Assembly: GCA_022354845.1 (NCBI GenBank)
Contig: CP031970.1
Coordinates: 682,001 to 746,000, forward strand
Reading direction: 5' to 3'
DNA from: Streptococcus suis
GTDB lineage: Bacteria; Bacillota; Bacilli; Lactobacillales; Streptococcaceae
DNA: 64,000 bases
Position 1 is the stretch's first letter; each line of letters starts with the position of its first letter. Of this stretch, positions 25,492 through 35,443 are shown piece by piece. Under the pieces are notes generated by a model. It was not told where the DNA came from and searched no databases. It saw only the letters and a program-made list of their open reading frames with translations. The position numbers and the translations under genes are program-made.

Positions 25492-26229
25492 TTGTATCGT
25501 TCACGGAATTTTTACCTGCGGGTGAAGGGTGATCTGGCTCTCTTTACGAATCCTGCGACCAAGGGTGGTGGAGAAAGGTCAAGCTATGCCGTTCCTACTC
25601 GACAGGCCTTAAAAGGTGTGGTGGATGCGGTTTACTATAAACCAACCATTACAAATGTTGTGACAGAAGTGAAGATTGTCAATCAAATTCAAACGGAGCT
25701 TCACGGAGTCCGAGCCTTGTTGGCTAATTATGGAGCTGACTTAAGTTATGTTTCTTACCTTAGCAAAGTGGAATACCTGGTCAAATTTCACTTTATCTGG
25801 AATGAAAATCGCCCAGATTTAGTACACGATCGTTTGCCCAACAAACATGAGGCGATTATGGAAAGGTCTATCAAAAAAGGCGGGCGACGAGATGTCTTTC
25901 TTGGAACCAGGGAATGTCTTGGTTTAGTTGAAGCCATTAGCCAGGAAGATTATGAAACAGCTGATGTCAAATATGGAGATGTCACCATCGACTTTGGAAT
26001 TATGTTTCATTCATTTGCCTATCCAACAGAGTCTAATCAACCGCTTCGTTCCTATTTTACAAGGACCGTCATGGAAAACAGTGTCATACGGTTTAAGGAG
26101 CAAGAAGACTGCGAGATTGTGAACACACTTTCAAATTATGTTTTCAAGACTTCGGGAGATATCAAGTTAGTAGAAGAAGAATTTGAGATATACTCACGAG
26201 ATCAAGAAAATGAGGAAGGAGGTCGCTAA
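25492..26229 (+). CDS. cas5c: Cas5c (Cas5d) crRNA endonuclease/Cascade subunit
   Basis: 245 aa using TTG 25492, nine bases after GGAGG (25478-25482); an in-frame TTG at 25486 is only three bases from that site. No ATG is available near the conserved start YRSRNFYLRVKGDLALFTNP. The RAMP-fold protein cleaves pre-crRNA in I-C systems, where cas6 is absent, leaving the ATTGAAAT-type handle. The bases AAGGAGGAACTT around its ribosome site recur at 25212-25223 in the upstream module. Its stop overlaps the cas8c start (TAATG). Confidence 0.93.
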   Translation: MYRSRNFYLRVKGDLALFTNPATKGGGERSSYAVPTRQALKGVVDAVYYKPTITNVVTEVKIVNQIQTELHGVRALLANYGADLSYVSYLSKVEYLVKFHFIWNENRPDLVHDRLPNKHEAIMERSIKKGGRRDVFLGTRECLGLVEAISQEDYETADVKYGDVTIDFGIMFHSFAYPTESNQPLRSYFTRTVMENSVIRFKEQEDCEIVNTLSNYVFKTSGDIKLVEEEFEIYSRDQENEEGGR

Positions 26230-28121
26230 TGGATTTCTTTACAGCACTTTTACGGGCTTATGAAGCAGCCGAGGACACGGGATGGGTAGACAATGCTCAA
26301 AAATCAACTAGTCCCCTCCTACCGATTTACCATACCAGTCGTCGTTCAAATGGGAAGGACACGATAGCTATTCTACTAGACAATGAAGGAAACTTCATGA
26401 AGGCAGACTTTATGGCTGATGGCGAGAGTATCATCTTTCCGGTGACTTCTGACTCGGTGGCTCGTTCGGGGAAAAATCCAGCTCCGCACCCGTTGGTTGA
26501 TAAATTGACTTACTATCTTTCAGAAATAGACCAAGGACAGTATGATGCCTATCATCGTCAGTTAGATGAATGGATTTCCCAGTGTCAGGAACAAGAAGTT
26601 AAAAGATTTTTGAGTCATATCCAGCGTTTTCTGTTACAGGATGACTTTATAGAGAAGATTGTCCAGTCCCTCTATGGTAGAGTAACCAGTAGAGAGGGAT
26701 TAAAAGTAACTTTTCTGAACAGTGATGATAGTGAAAAGACTATTGACCTATCGACTGCTTTTCTGGAATTTAAAATTGATCAATTCATAGGGTATCAAAC
26801 CGTTTCTGTTACCAACTATTTGGACTTACATAAGGCTTACATTTCCTATGTGGAATCGAATCAGCAAGCAGATATCATCTGTAATATTAGTGGGAAACAA
26901 GAAGTGCTGGCTGCCAAGCACCGCGGATTGATAGGAAATGCCAAATTGATTTCCGTCAGCAATAACATTGAAACCTATAAGGGACGCTTCAAGCAACGAG
27001 AGGATGTCTTTACCGTTGGGAATCAGACTTCGGAAAAAATTCATTTAATGGCAAAATTTTTGTTGGAGAATGAACATACCCACGCATGGCTAGGGTCAGG
27101 ACAGCATTTAATCAACTGGTTTAGTGATGATTTGTCCAATGAGACACAATTAGATATCACCAGTCCAAAAGTGGAAGATAATGGAATGTTTGATTTTGGA
27201 GAAACGTCTTCAGATGATAGCCCAAAATTTCAAGTAACAGAGGTAAATAAGAAAATCCGCTCTGCCTTTATCCATGGTAAAAAAGAATTTGGTGACGGAG
27301 CGACTTACTATGTTGCTATCGTTAACAAGACCAATGATGGTCGTGTTGCCCTTAAATACTTTAGACAGCTAGCTGCCTCTCAACTACTAGATAATCTCAA
27401 TAAATGGCAGGACAGGTATTCTTGGCAATTTAAGAAGCAAAATGGAGAGTATGCGGAGTGTCCACCGAGTTACCAGGATATTGTTTTAGCGGCCTATGGT
27501 GTAGATAGAGGTCGATTCTTGGAACTAGACAACGACAAGTTCAAGAGTGATCAGTTCCAAAAGTTAGCTACAAGCATGATTGATGGGAAAGATATTCCGG
27601 ATACGATTCTTGGTAAATTAAAAGACAATATCAAGCAACGTCAGAGATATGGGAACACATGGAACAAGGTATTATTTGTTTCCTTGGCCCTTTTACATAA
27701 AACTAATAAGGAGGAGTTTACACCGATGTTAGACCACGAGAATAAGGATCGTTCCTATTTGTTTGGACGATTATTGGCGATTTTTGAATTGTTAGAGCTT
27801 CAACGGTATCAGTTAGACGGTTCAAAAAATGATCGCATCACGAATGCGGAACGTTATTGGAATGCCTATACAAGTCAGCCAGCTAAGCTGATGATGAATT
27901 TAACCAATAAAATCAAACCTTACGAAGAAGCAGTAAAGTTAAACAGTCCTGGTATTTTTAATAAATTAGAAAAAGAACGGGAAGAAATCATGGTGTTATT
28001 AGGGCCTTTGATGCAAGAACGTGGAATCAATGACCCATTAGACTATCGCTTTATATTTGGTTATTATGCTGAGAAGCAATACTTCTACACAAAACAAGAA
28101 AAAATTGAAAGTGAGGAATAA
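26229..28121 (+). CDS. cas8c: Cas8c (Csd1) large Cascade subunit
   Basis: 630 aa, typical for Csd1. It begins MDFFTALLRAYEAAEDTGWV; phrases such as LLPIYHTSRR and RFLELDNDKFKSDQFQKLAT fit the family. It recognises the PAM and, through an internal start within its 3' part in many I-C systems, also yields the small subunit Cas11c. Position overlaps cas5c by one base and ends three bases before cas7c. Confidence 0.95.
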   Translation: MDFFTALLRAYEAAEDTGWVDNAQKSTSPLLPIYHTSRRSNGKDTIAILLDNEGNFMKADFMADGESIIFPVTSDSVARSGKNPAPHPLVDKLTYYLSEIDQGQYDAYHRQLDEWISQCQEQEVKRFLSHIQRFLLQDDFIEKIVQSLYGRVTSREGLKVTFLNSDDSEKTIDLSTAFLEFKIDQFIGYQTVSVTNYLDLHKAYISYVESNQQADIICNISGKQEVLAAKHRGLIGNAKLISVSNNIETYKGRFKQREDVFTVGNQTSEKIHLMAKFLLENEHTHAWLGSGQHLINWFSDDLSNETQLDITSPKVEDNGMFDFGETSSDDSPKFQVTEVNKKIRSAFIHGKKEFGDGATYYVAIVNKTNDGRVALKYFRQLAASQLLDNLNKWQDRYSWQFKKQNGEYAECPPSYQDIVLAAYGVDRGRFLELDNDKFKSDQFQKLATSMIDGKDIPDTILGKLKDNIKQRQRYGNTWNKVLFVSLALLHKTNKEEFTPMLDHENKDRSYLFGRLLAIFELLELQRYQLDGSKNDRITNAERYWNAYTSQPAKLMMNLTNKIKPYEEAVKLNSPGIFNKLEKEREEIMVLLGPLMQERGINDPLDYRFIFGYYAEKQYFYTKQEKIESEE

Positions 28122-28124
28122 AGA

Positions 28125-28976
28125 ATGTTGGAACAGAAAATTGATTTTATGGTAACCATTGAGGTGCGTGAGGCCAATGCTAATGGCGATCCCTTATCAG
28201 GAAATATGCCACGTACGAATGCAAATAACCAAGGGATTATTAGTGATGTTGCTATTAAGCGAAAAATTCGCAATCGTATGCAGGATATGGGGCATTCTAT
28301 TTTTGTCCAGGCAAATGATCGGATTGAAGATGGCTTAAATTCTTTAGAAAAACGCTTCAAAGCTCAATTTTCTGGAAAAGAATCAGATGAGGAAATCAAT
28401 GAAAAAGCTAATCAAATCTGGCTAGATGTACGCTCATTTGGTCAGGTCTTCACGTATTTGAAGGATCGCTCTTTTGCTATCCGTGGACCAGTTTCTGTTA
28501 GCATGGCTCATTCGTTAGAACCTATTATCATTTCTAGTTTGCAGATTACTAGAAGTACAAATGGTGTGGAACCTAAGAAAGCAGGAGGTCGTTCTTCTGA
28601 CACCATGGGAACCAAGCATTTTGTAGATTACGGTGTATATATTGTAAAAGGGTCTATCAATGCTTATTTTGCAGAGAAGACAGGCTTTACGGCGGAAGAT
28701 GCGGAGGTCTTGAAAGAAACTCTAATTACCCTATTTGAAAATGATGCATCATCAGCTCGCCCAGAAGGTTCAATGCGTGTTCGTGAAGTTTTCTGGTTCA
28801 CTCATTCCAATAAACTGGGCAATGTTTCTAGTGCACGCATCTTCGACTTGTTAGAATTTGATAAGGAAAAGCAAGACAAGTCAAGCTATGAAGAGTATGC
28901 GATTGGACTGAAGCAGAAAGAGCTGGCTGAGTTTCAGGCTAAGGGATTGAAAGTTGATATTTTAGAAGGATTGTAA
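28125..28976 (+). CDS. cas7c: Cas7c (Csd2) Cascade backbone subunit
   Basis: 283 aa RAMP-family protein: DFMVTIEVREANANGDPLSG near the start, SFGQVFTYL and IRGPVSVSMAHSLEPI in the middle, and DYGVYIVKGSINAYFA near 160-175. Six or so copies line the crRNA in Cascade. It follows cas8c after three bases, with GAGGAATAAAG overlapping as ribosome site. Confidence 0.96.
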   Translation: MLEQKIDFMVTIEVREANANGDPLSGNMPRTNANNQGIISDVAIKRKIRNRMQDMGHSIFVQANDRIEDGLNSLEKRFKAQFSGKESDEEINEKANQIWLDVRSFGQVFTYLKDRSFAIRGPVSVSMAHSLEPIIISSLQITRSTNGVEPKKAGGRSSDTMGTKHFVDYGVYIVKGSINAYFAEKTGFTAEDAEVLKETLITLFENDASSARPEGSMRVREVFWFTHSNKLGNVSSARIFDLLEFDKEKQDKSSYEEYAIGLKQKELAEFQAKGLKVDILEGL

Positions 28977-28977
28977 G

Positions 28978-29649
28978 ATGGCCTATGCAGAAGATGATTA
29001 TTTGATGTTGTCTGGTATTCAACATTTTCAGTTCTGCAAACGTCAATGGGCCTTGATCCATATTTATCAAGAATGGGCTGAAAATGAGGCAACCACTCAC
29101 GGTCAGTTTCTTCATCAAAAAGCTGACAATCCCTATATCAAAGAAAAACGTAAGGATTTCTTGATTTCTAGGGCGATGCAGGTATCGTCTAAGGAGTTAG
29201 GGCTTTACGGGATTTTGGATGTTGTGGAATTCCATAAAGATGAGGCAGGTATTTCACTGAGTGGAAAACGTGGTAAATGGATTCCAACTATCGTTGAATA
29301 CAAGCGTGGTAAGCCGAAAAAAGATGAACGGGATATTGTTCAATTGGTGGCACAGACCATGTGTTTAGAGGAAACACTGGCTTGCAAAATTGATACGGGC
29401 TATCTGTACTATCATAGTGTCAATAAAAAAGTAGAAATTAGCATTAGTGCTGAATTGAGGCAGCTGGTTGTTGAATTAGCTAGACAAATGCATGAACTTT
29501 ATCAGAAAAGAGATTTGCCAAAGGCTGAGTATTTTAAGAATTGCCAACTTTGCTCACTGGTAGATATTTGTATGCCTAGATTGAGTAAAAAATCGCGTAG
29601 TGTTGCTCATTATATCCAACAATCCATGGCAAGCGAGGAGGGGTTATGA
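28978..29649 (+). CDS. cas4: Cas4 exonuclease
   Basis: 223 aa. Four Fe-S cysteines are visible: C20 (HFQFCKRQW) and C189, C192, C198 (NCQLCSLVDIC). Nuclease motifs include the GILDVVEF acidic motif and VEYKRGKPKKDE near 104. It helps select PAM-bearing prespacers with Cas1-Cas2. It overlaps cas1 by four bases. Confidence 0.95.
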   Translation: MAYAEDDYLMLSGIQHFQFCKRQWALIHIYQEWAENEATTHGQFLHQKADNPYIKEKRKDFLISRAMQVSSKELGLYGILDVVEFHKDEAGISLSGKRGKWIPTIVEYKRGKPKKDERDIVQLVAQTMCLEETLACKIDTGYLYYHSVNKKVEISISAELRQLVVELARQMHELYQKRDLPKAEYFKNCQLCSLVDICMPRLSKKSRSVAHYIQQSMASEEGL

Positions 29650-30671
29650 AGAAACTGCTGAATACACTCTATCTGACTCAGGAAGATTTTTATTTGACTA
29701 GAGAGCGGGACAACATTGTCATTAAGCAAAATGGCGTTGCTGTTCACCGCTTTCCCTATCGCATTATAGACGGTATTGTGTGTTTTTCCTATCTAGGAGC
29801 CTCTCCGTCATTAATTGAACTGTGTGCGGAACATCAGATTAACCTTTCTTTCCATACACCTCAAGGGCGATTTTGTGGCCGGTTTGTAGGTCCGACGAAT
29901 GGAAATGTTCTGTTAAGACGGCAACAGTATCGCCTAGCTGATGATGATTTGTCTCTGGAATTTGCCAAACGTTTTATTCTGTCTAAAATCTCTAATTCCA
30001 GAAAATACCTATTGCGATTTCGTAGAGATCATAAAGATAGGGTGGATGGGAATCTATTTGAAGAGGTCAATTCAGAGCTGACTTGGGCAGTGGAAATGGT
30101 TCAAACAGCTTTAGATAAGGAGACACTACTTGGAATTGAGGGGCAAGCAGCGAATCACTATTTCCGCTTATTCAATGAAATGGTTTTGGCTGATAAGGAG
30201 ACGTTTCAGTTCAATGGTCGCAGTAGAAGACCTCCGTTGGACTGTGTGAATGCCTTGCTTTCCTTCGGTTACAGTCTGTTGACCTATGAATGCCAATCAG
30301 CAATTGAAGCGGTTGGTCTGGATAGTTATGTTGGATTTTTCCATACAGACCGTCCTGGTCGTGCGAGTCTGGCTTTGGATTTAGTTGAGGAATTTCGTTC
30401 CTTCATTGTTGATCGGTTTGTATTTTCCTTAATCAATAGAGGACAGTTAACGAAAAAGCATTTTGATATCAAAGAAAATGGAAGTGTTTTGTTGACTGAA
30501 AAAGGCAGAGCAGTTTTCATTGAAGCCTGGCAAAAGCGAAAACATACAGAAGTTGAGCATCCATTTACCCAGGAAAAAGTCAAATTGATGTTATTGCCCT
30601 ACGTTCAGGCACAATTGCTTGCAAAGGCTGTTCGAGGCGAGTTGGACAGTTATCCTCCGTTTATGATATAG
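29646..30671 (+). CDS. cas1: Cas1 integrase
   Basis: 341 aa, type I-C Cas1. Conserved residues: EGQAANHYFRLFNEM (catalytic Glu, about 160-174), FFHTDRPGRASLALDLVEEF (His and Asp, about 231-250). It integrates prespacers at the leader-repeat junction. It overlaps cas4 by four bases and lies 10 bases before cas2. Confidence 0.97.
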   Translation: MKKLLNTLYLTQEDFYLTRERDNIVIKQNGVAVHRFPYRIIDGIVCFSYLGASPSLIELCAEHQINLSFHTPQGRFCGRFVGPTNGNVLLRRQQYRLADDDLSLEFAKRFILSKISNSRKYLLRFRRDHKDRVDGNLFEEVNSELTWAVEMVQTALDKETLLGIEGQAANHYFRLFNEMVLADKETFQFNGRSRRPPLDCVNALLSFGYSLLTYECQSAIEAVGLDSYVGFFHTDRPGRASLALDLVEEFRSFIVDRFVFSLINRGQLTKKHFDIKENGSVLLTEKGRAVFIEAWQKRKHTEVEHPFTQEKVKLMLLPYVQAQLLAKAVRGELDSYPPFMI

Positions 30672-30681
30672 GAGCTATATT

Positions 30682-30975
30682 ATGATGGTATTAGTGACCT
30701 ATGATGTCAATACAGAAACAGTAGCTGGACGAAAGCGATTGAGACAAGTAGCCAAGCTGTGCGTTGACTTTGGTCAACGTGTGCAACATTCTGTCTTCGA
30801 ATGTTCAGTCGCTCCAGCAGAATTTGTTGAGTTAAAGAATAAGTTGCTGGAAATCATTGACAAGGAACAGGATAGTATCCGCTTTTATTTGCTAGGAAAA
30901 AACTGGCAAAATCGTGTGGAAACGATTGGACGAGATACTAGTTATGATCCTGATCAAGGAGTCCTCCTGTTATAG
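30682..30975 (+). CDS. cas2: Cas2
   Basis: 97 aa. Ferredoxin-like fold with MVLVTYDVNTETVAGRKRL (first strand with the Asp of TYDV) and FGQRVQHSVFECSV. Length and motif are typical of I-C Cas2. A second Met codon follows the first; ATG 30682 has AGGAGC upstream. Last cas gene before the leader. Confidence 0.96.
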   Translation: MMVLVTYDVNTETVAGRKRLRQVAKLCVDFGQRVQHSVFECSVAPAEFVELKNKLLEIIDKEQDSIRFYLLGKNWQNRVETIGRDTSYDPDQGVLLL

Positions 30976-31120
30976 ATTATCTCTGCGAATCGGGCTTACT
31001 CATTAAATGTGAGGAGATTCGCGTGAAAAGCATATGAAAAAAAGTGAAAATAGAGTGAATTTATGGTATATTCTATATCTGTAGAAACTTTATTTTTACA
31101 AAACAGTGTCAAATAGCGCT
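30976..31120 (+). promoter_or_regulatory. CRISPR leader
   Basis: 145 bp between cas2 and the first repeat. It holds a GCGAATC/GATTCGC stem (30985-30991 with 31016-31022), then an A/T-rich tract with TATATT-like -10 sequences near 31067-31075. The leader side is set by repeat orientation and by the degenerate last repeat at the other end. Confidence 0.8.
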
Positions 31121-33190
31121 GTCGCACCCTACACGGGTGCGTGGATTGAAATTTGAAACGTGTAGCATATCAGCTATTTCTTCCCGTCGCACCCTACACG
31201 GGTGCGTGGATTGAAATAAGTTCTAAGGACTCGGGAAAATCCTAATAAGCTTGTCGCACCCTACACGGGTGCGTGGATTGAAATTTAATACCATTTGAAC
31301 CCAGACCACAATCAAGACCGTCGCACCCTACACGGGTGCGTGGATTGAAATAAGTAGTTATCGGAATTTTTAAAGTAAGACGATTGTCGCACCCTACACG
31401 GGTGCGTGGATTGAAATATTTAATAACATTTTAAGCACCACGCCAAAAGCGTGTCGCACCCTACACGGGTGCGTGGATTGAAATCAATTTAGCTGGCCTC
31501 ATCTTAAGATGCCTCATGTCGCACCCTACACGGGTGCGTGGATTGAAATTACAATATCTATACCGTCATCAGTCATGTGTTCGTCGCACCCTACACGGGT
31601 GCGTGGATTGAAATATGGTAACGATAACGAGACCAACAGACGTCGCGAGTCGCACCCTACACGGGTGCGTGGATTGAAAGATATCGTCGGGCTATGACGA
31701 TCACTAGGACAGGTCGCACCCTACACGGGTGCGTGGATTGAAATTCTTTGTCGTCTTTCTTTTTAGTTTAAAATAGGGTCGCACCCTACACGGGTGCGTG
31801 GATTGAAATCAATCTATTGTTTTGCTGTTGGGCTAGACGTCCAGTCGCACCCTACACGGGTGCGTGGATTGAAATATTTTATGATTTTATCACTGAAAAA
31901 ATACCTGAGTCGCACCCTACACGGGTGCGTGGATTGAAATAGTCGAGCAGATCCATATTGGCAAGGTGGATGAGTCGCACCCTACACGGGTGCGTGGATT
32001 GAAATAGTGTCAGCTATGGCAAGAGAGGACGAAAGCAAGGTCGCACCCTACACGGGTGCGTGGATTGAAATATTTTATATTTAAAGTCTTAATATTTATG
32101 CTACGTCGCACCCTACACGGGTGCGTGGATTGAAATTCTTGAGCATTTTGAGAGTTTTTAATCCGGTAGTGTGTCGCACCCTACACGGGTGCGTGGATTG
32201 AAATCAACTGCGCCAATCCAACTCGCCAATACACGTCAGTCGCACCCTACACGGGTGCGTGGATTGAAATTACCTTATAATCTGAACTATATAAAATACC
32301 ATTGTCGCACCCTACACGGGTGCGTGGATTGAAATAACATGTGTGCTAAACAACTTGAAGCCTTGAGAAGTCGCACCCTACACGGGTGCGTGGATTGAAA
32401 TATTCTCACGTATCTTACGTGATCCAAAAACTGGACGTCGCACCCTACACGGGTGCGTGGATTGAAATCATTTTCTAACAACTCTGCAGTACACTCGTTT
32501 GAGTCGCACCCTACACGGGTGCGTGGATTGAAATTAGCAGACAATCGGGGGTAAGTTTTAATTTATACAGTCGCACCCTACACGGGTGCGTGGATTGAAA
32601 TCGTAGAGTGAACTCAAACTCTTCTGTGAACGAGGGTCGCACCCTACACGGGTGCGTGGATTGAAATTCGATCTCGGCAAGCAGATTCGACTTTGTAGAA
32701 AGTCGCACCCTACACGGGTGCGTGGATTGAAATTCTAAAACGGCAATTTTACAAAACGCCCGACAAGTCGCACCCTACACGGGTGCGTGGATTGAAATAC
32801 TCCTTTTATTTACGACTAACCCAAGACTCCTGTCGCACCCTACACGGGTGCGTGGATTGAAATTTGCACCATTGGTTGTCCTGTGGTTGGTGTCATGTCG
32901 CACCCCACATGGGTGCGTGGATTGAAATTTGCACCATTGGTTGTCCTGTGGTTGGTGTCATGTCGCACCCCACATGGGTGCGTGGATTGAAATTTGAAAA
33001 ATGTTGCTAAACCATCAAGGACGTTCCCGTCGCACCCCACATGGGTGCGTGGATTGAAATATTTTTTTCCTCCTTTGTTTTTTTCCTGGTCACGTCGCAC
33101 CCCACATGGGTGCGTGGATTGAAATTTGTCTGTTGCTCTACTTGTCCGCTTATATTTGGTCGCACCCCACATGGGTGCGTGGATTATAGA
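31121..33190 (+). CRISPR. Type I-C CRISPR array, 32 repeats and 31 spacers
   Basis: 32-bp repeats begin GTCGCACCC, contain the loop TACAC and arm GGGTGC, and end GTGGATTGAAAT. Start positions run from 31121 to 33159 at 64-68 bp intervals, giving spacers of 32-36 nt. Repeats 1-27 have loop TACAC; repeats 28-32 (from 32897) have CACAT. Repeat 9 ends in G instead of T; the last repeat is degenerate after GTGGATT. Spacers 27 and 28 are identical, so there are 30 distinct spacers. Frames of up to about 110 codons inside the array are artefacts of the repeat. The spacers' targets cannot be determined here. Confidence 0.98.
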
Positions 33191-33355
33191 GTGATACTCT
33201 AATAATCATTTCCTCAATAAAATCTTTTGTCAGAGAACTCAGAGAAAATTATAAGATTCTTGGTGTTAGAATATAAATAGTACAAGTCAAAATGAGAAAA
33301 TCCTAGAAGCAAAAACATGATACAATAAAAACATCGTACTACAGGAGGACTCATT

Positions 33356-33640
33356 ATGGCAAAACATTATGACAAGCAGTTCAAATTGGACGCAGTGCAA
33401 TATTATCAAGATCACAAGAATCTTGGTCTACAAGGCTGCGCATCGAATTTAGGTATCAGCCAGCAAACTCTTTCCAGATGGAAGAAAGAGCTAAACGATA
33501 CTGGGAATATAGAACACCGTGGTTCCGGCAATTACTCTTCTGATGAGGAAAAAGAAATTGCTAAATTAAAGCGGGAGCTACGCGACACCCAGGATGCACT
33601 AGATGTATTAAAAAAAGCCATCAGCATTCTGGGAAAATAA
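33356..33640 (+). CDS. IS3-family transposase OrfA
   Basis: 94 aa helix-turn-helix protein: FKLDAVQYYQDHKNLGLQGC, LGISQQTLSRWKKEL, then a leucine-zipper-like tail (EIAKLKRELRDTQDALDVLK). Seven A residues at about 33611-33617 (TTA AAA AAA G) form a slippery site for -1 frameshifting, which would fuse it to OrfB as the active OrfAB transposase. Confidence 0.92.
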   Translation: MAKHYDKQFKLDAVQYYQDHKNLGLQGCASNLGISQQTLSRWKKELNDTGNIEHRGSGNYSSDEEKEIAKLKRELRDTQDALDVLKKAISILGK

Positions 33641-33717
33641 CAGAAGCCATTTATCTTGAGGTTTCTGAAAAGACAGAAATAGCTAAAAAGCAAAACCGCC
33701 GAGTTTCTGTCTCTGGA

Positions 33718-34551
33718 ATGCTGAAAATCTTAGGCGTATCAAGATCTGGTTATCATGCATGGCTAAAACATGTACCTTCCAATATGCAAAAGCGTAAGGA
33801 AGCGGTTAAAACCAAAATAAAGGATATTTACAACGAATCAAAACAAAACTACGGAGCCCCCAAAATCACCAAGGAACTACAAAAGGATGGTGAAATCATC
33901 GCTGAACGAACGGTGGGCAAATATATGCGAGAAATGGGCATCAAAGCCCAGTGGATAAAACCCTGGACCATTACCACCAAAGACTCCGACTTTAGTAAGG
34001 AACTTCAAAATATCCTTGACGAACAATTCAACCCTGACCGCCCCAATGCCGTTTGGTGTAGTGATATCACCTACATTTGGACAGCCGAAGGCTTCGCCTA
34101 TCTAACTAGCATCATGGACCTATTCTCCCGAAAAATCATTGCCTGGACGCTCTCCAAAACAATGGAAGTATCCTGTGTAATTGAAACTATAACCAAAGCT
34201 AAAGCAAGACGTCAAACGGATTTACCTTTGATTCTTCATAGCGATCGCGGAAGTCAATACGTTTCCAAGGAATATCGCAAAGCAACCGATAAAATGCAAC
34301 TAAGCTACTCCAAGAAAGCCTTTCCTTGGGATAATGCCTGCATAGAATCCTTTCACTCCTTGATTAAACGGGAATGGCTCCATCGCTTCAAAATCCAGAA
34401 TCATGCTCATGCACATAAACTCGTATTTGAATATATTGAATGCTTTTACAATACGAAAAGAATTCACGGCCACTGTGATTTTATGTCGCCGAATGATTTT
34501 GAAAAGTTGTATGCAGAAGCACAAAAAGACAATGAGCAATTAGCAAGTTAA
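33718..34551 (+). CDS. IS3-family transposase OrfB (integrase domain)
   Basis: 277 aa from ATG 33718; the frame is open further upstream and joins OrfA by -1 frameshift at the A7 run. DDE catalytic residues: D in VWCSDITYIW, D in LILHSDRGSQYVS, E in NACIESFHSLIKRE. An HTH_21 region precedes (YGAPKITKELQKDGEIIAER). The element looks intact and possibly active. Confidence 0.92.
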   Translation: MLKILGVSRSGYHAWLKHVPSNMQKRKEAVKTKIKDIYNESKQNYGAPKITKELQKDGEIIAERTVGKYMREMGIKAQWIKPWTITTKDSDFSKELQNILDEQFNPDRPNAVWCSDITYIWTAEGFAYLTSIMDLFSRKIIAWTLSKTMEVSCVIETITKAKARRQTDLPLILHSDRGSQYVSKEYRKATDKMQLSYSKKAFPWDNACIESFHSLIKREWLHRFKIQNHAHAHKLVFEYIECFYNTKRIHGHCDFMSPNDFEKLYAEAQKDNEQLAS

Positions 34552-34721
34552 AAAAAGGATAAAATTCTCATTTTAATGTGTACTAAATCTTGACATAGGA
34601 CCATCTTCTAATATTTTTGGTAATGTTTTCTAATTTTTCTTCCCCTCTTTTTAAATTTTCTTATAATAACTTACACACTTCATGCTATAATAGTTATATG
34701 AGTTTTTAAAAGGAGCATGAA

Positions 34722-35393
34722 ATGTCAAACTTAAAAGAGCAGGTTGGTATTAAGGCGGCGGAATTTGTAACGGATGGTATGGTTGTTGGTCTAGGGACTG
34801 GGTCTACAGCCTACTATTTTGTTAAAGAAATTGGCCGTCGGGTTGCGGAGCAGGGGTTGCAAATTATTGGTGTAACGACCTCTCATGCTACGGCAGAGCA
34901 TGCTGCGTCCCTTGGGATTCCCCTAAAAAATATCGATGAAGTTGAGTATGTAGACTTAACGGTAGATGGGGCTGATGAAGTAGATGGAGCCTTTAACGGA
35001 ATCAAAGGTGGCGGTGCAGCTTTATTAATGGAGAAAATTGTTGCGGTCAATAGTAAAGATTGCATCTGGATTGTTGATGAATCCAAAGTAGTTGAAACGC
35101 TAGGAGCATTTAAATTGCCAGTAGAAGTGGTTCAATACGGTTCTGAAAATCTATTTCGCTTGTTCGAATCAAAAGGATATCGACCAAGTTTCCGAATGAG
35201 TGATGGTGAAAAACTTGTGACGGATATGAAAAATTACATTATTGACCTCGATTTACAACGGATTGAAGATTCAGTTGCATTGGCGGAAGAATTGGATCGA
35301 ACAGTTGGAGTTGTTGAACATGGTCTCTTTATTGGTTTGATTTCCAAGGTAATCGTTGGTACGCCTGACGGTCCTCAAATAGTTGAAAAATAA
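34722..35393 (+). CDS. rpiA: Ribose-5-phosphate isomerase A
   Basis: 223 aa. Substrate loop [13 protein letters not shown] (residues 21-33), catalytic region [11 protein letters not shown] (about 84-94) and [12 protein letters not shown] (about 99-110) are intact. It interconverts ribose-5-phosphate and ribulose-5-phosphate. It precedes deoB and nucleoside phosphorylases, a common streptococcal nucleoside salvage cluster, though a terminator separates it from deoB here. AAAGGAG upstream. Confidence 0.97.
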   Translation: MSNLKEQVGIKAAEFVTDGMVVGLGTGSTAYYFVKEIGRRVAEQGLQIIGVTTSHATAEHAASLGIPLKNIDEVEYVDLTVDGADEVDGAFNGIKGGGAALLMEKIVAVNSKDCIWIVDESKVVETLGAFKLPVEVVQYGSENLFRLFESKGYRPSFRMSDGEKLVTDMKNYIIDLDLQRIEDSVALAEELDRTVGVVEHGLFIGLISKVIVGTPDGPQIVEK

Positions 35394-35401
35394 ATAACAT
35401 G

Positions 35402-35439
35402 AAAACGCTTCTCAATTACTAACAATGAGAAGCGTTTTT
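35402..35439 (+). terminator. Terminator after rpiA
   Basis: AAAACGCTTCTCA and TGAGAAGCGTTTT arms (13 bp) with T5. Confidence 0.9.
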
Positions 35440-35443
35440 ATGG

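Larger units (their letters stand above)
33261..34604 (+). mobile_element. IS3-family insertion sequence (IS150-like)
   Basis: Two overlapping transposase frames lie between imperfect terminal inverted repeats (left TGGTGTTAG...TAGTACA, right end complementary to TGGTCCTAT...TAGTACA). The flanking bases are TCT on both sides (33258-33260 and 34605-34607), a 3-bp target duplication typical of IS3 elements. Length about 1344 bp. It sits 70 bp after the last CRISPR repeat. The left inverted repeat is only partly conserved, so the exact edge carries some uncertainty. Confidence 0.8.

Noticed and set aside
31509..33172. Open frames of 60-110 codons inside the CRISPR array on both strands
   Set aside because: They are made of repeat translations (SHPTRVRGLK, FQSTHPCRVR) and have no ribosome sites.
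33191..33260. Second CRISPR array or extra repeat after the last one
   Set aside because: The sequence after 33190 has no repeat-like stem or GATTGAAAT end and leads straight into the IS element.
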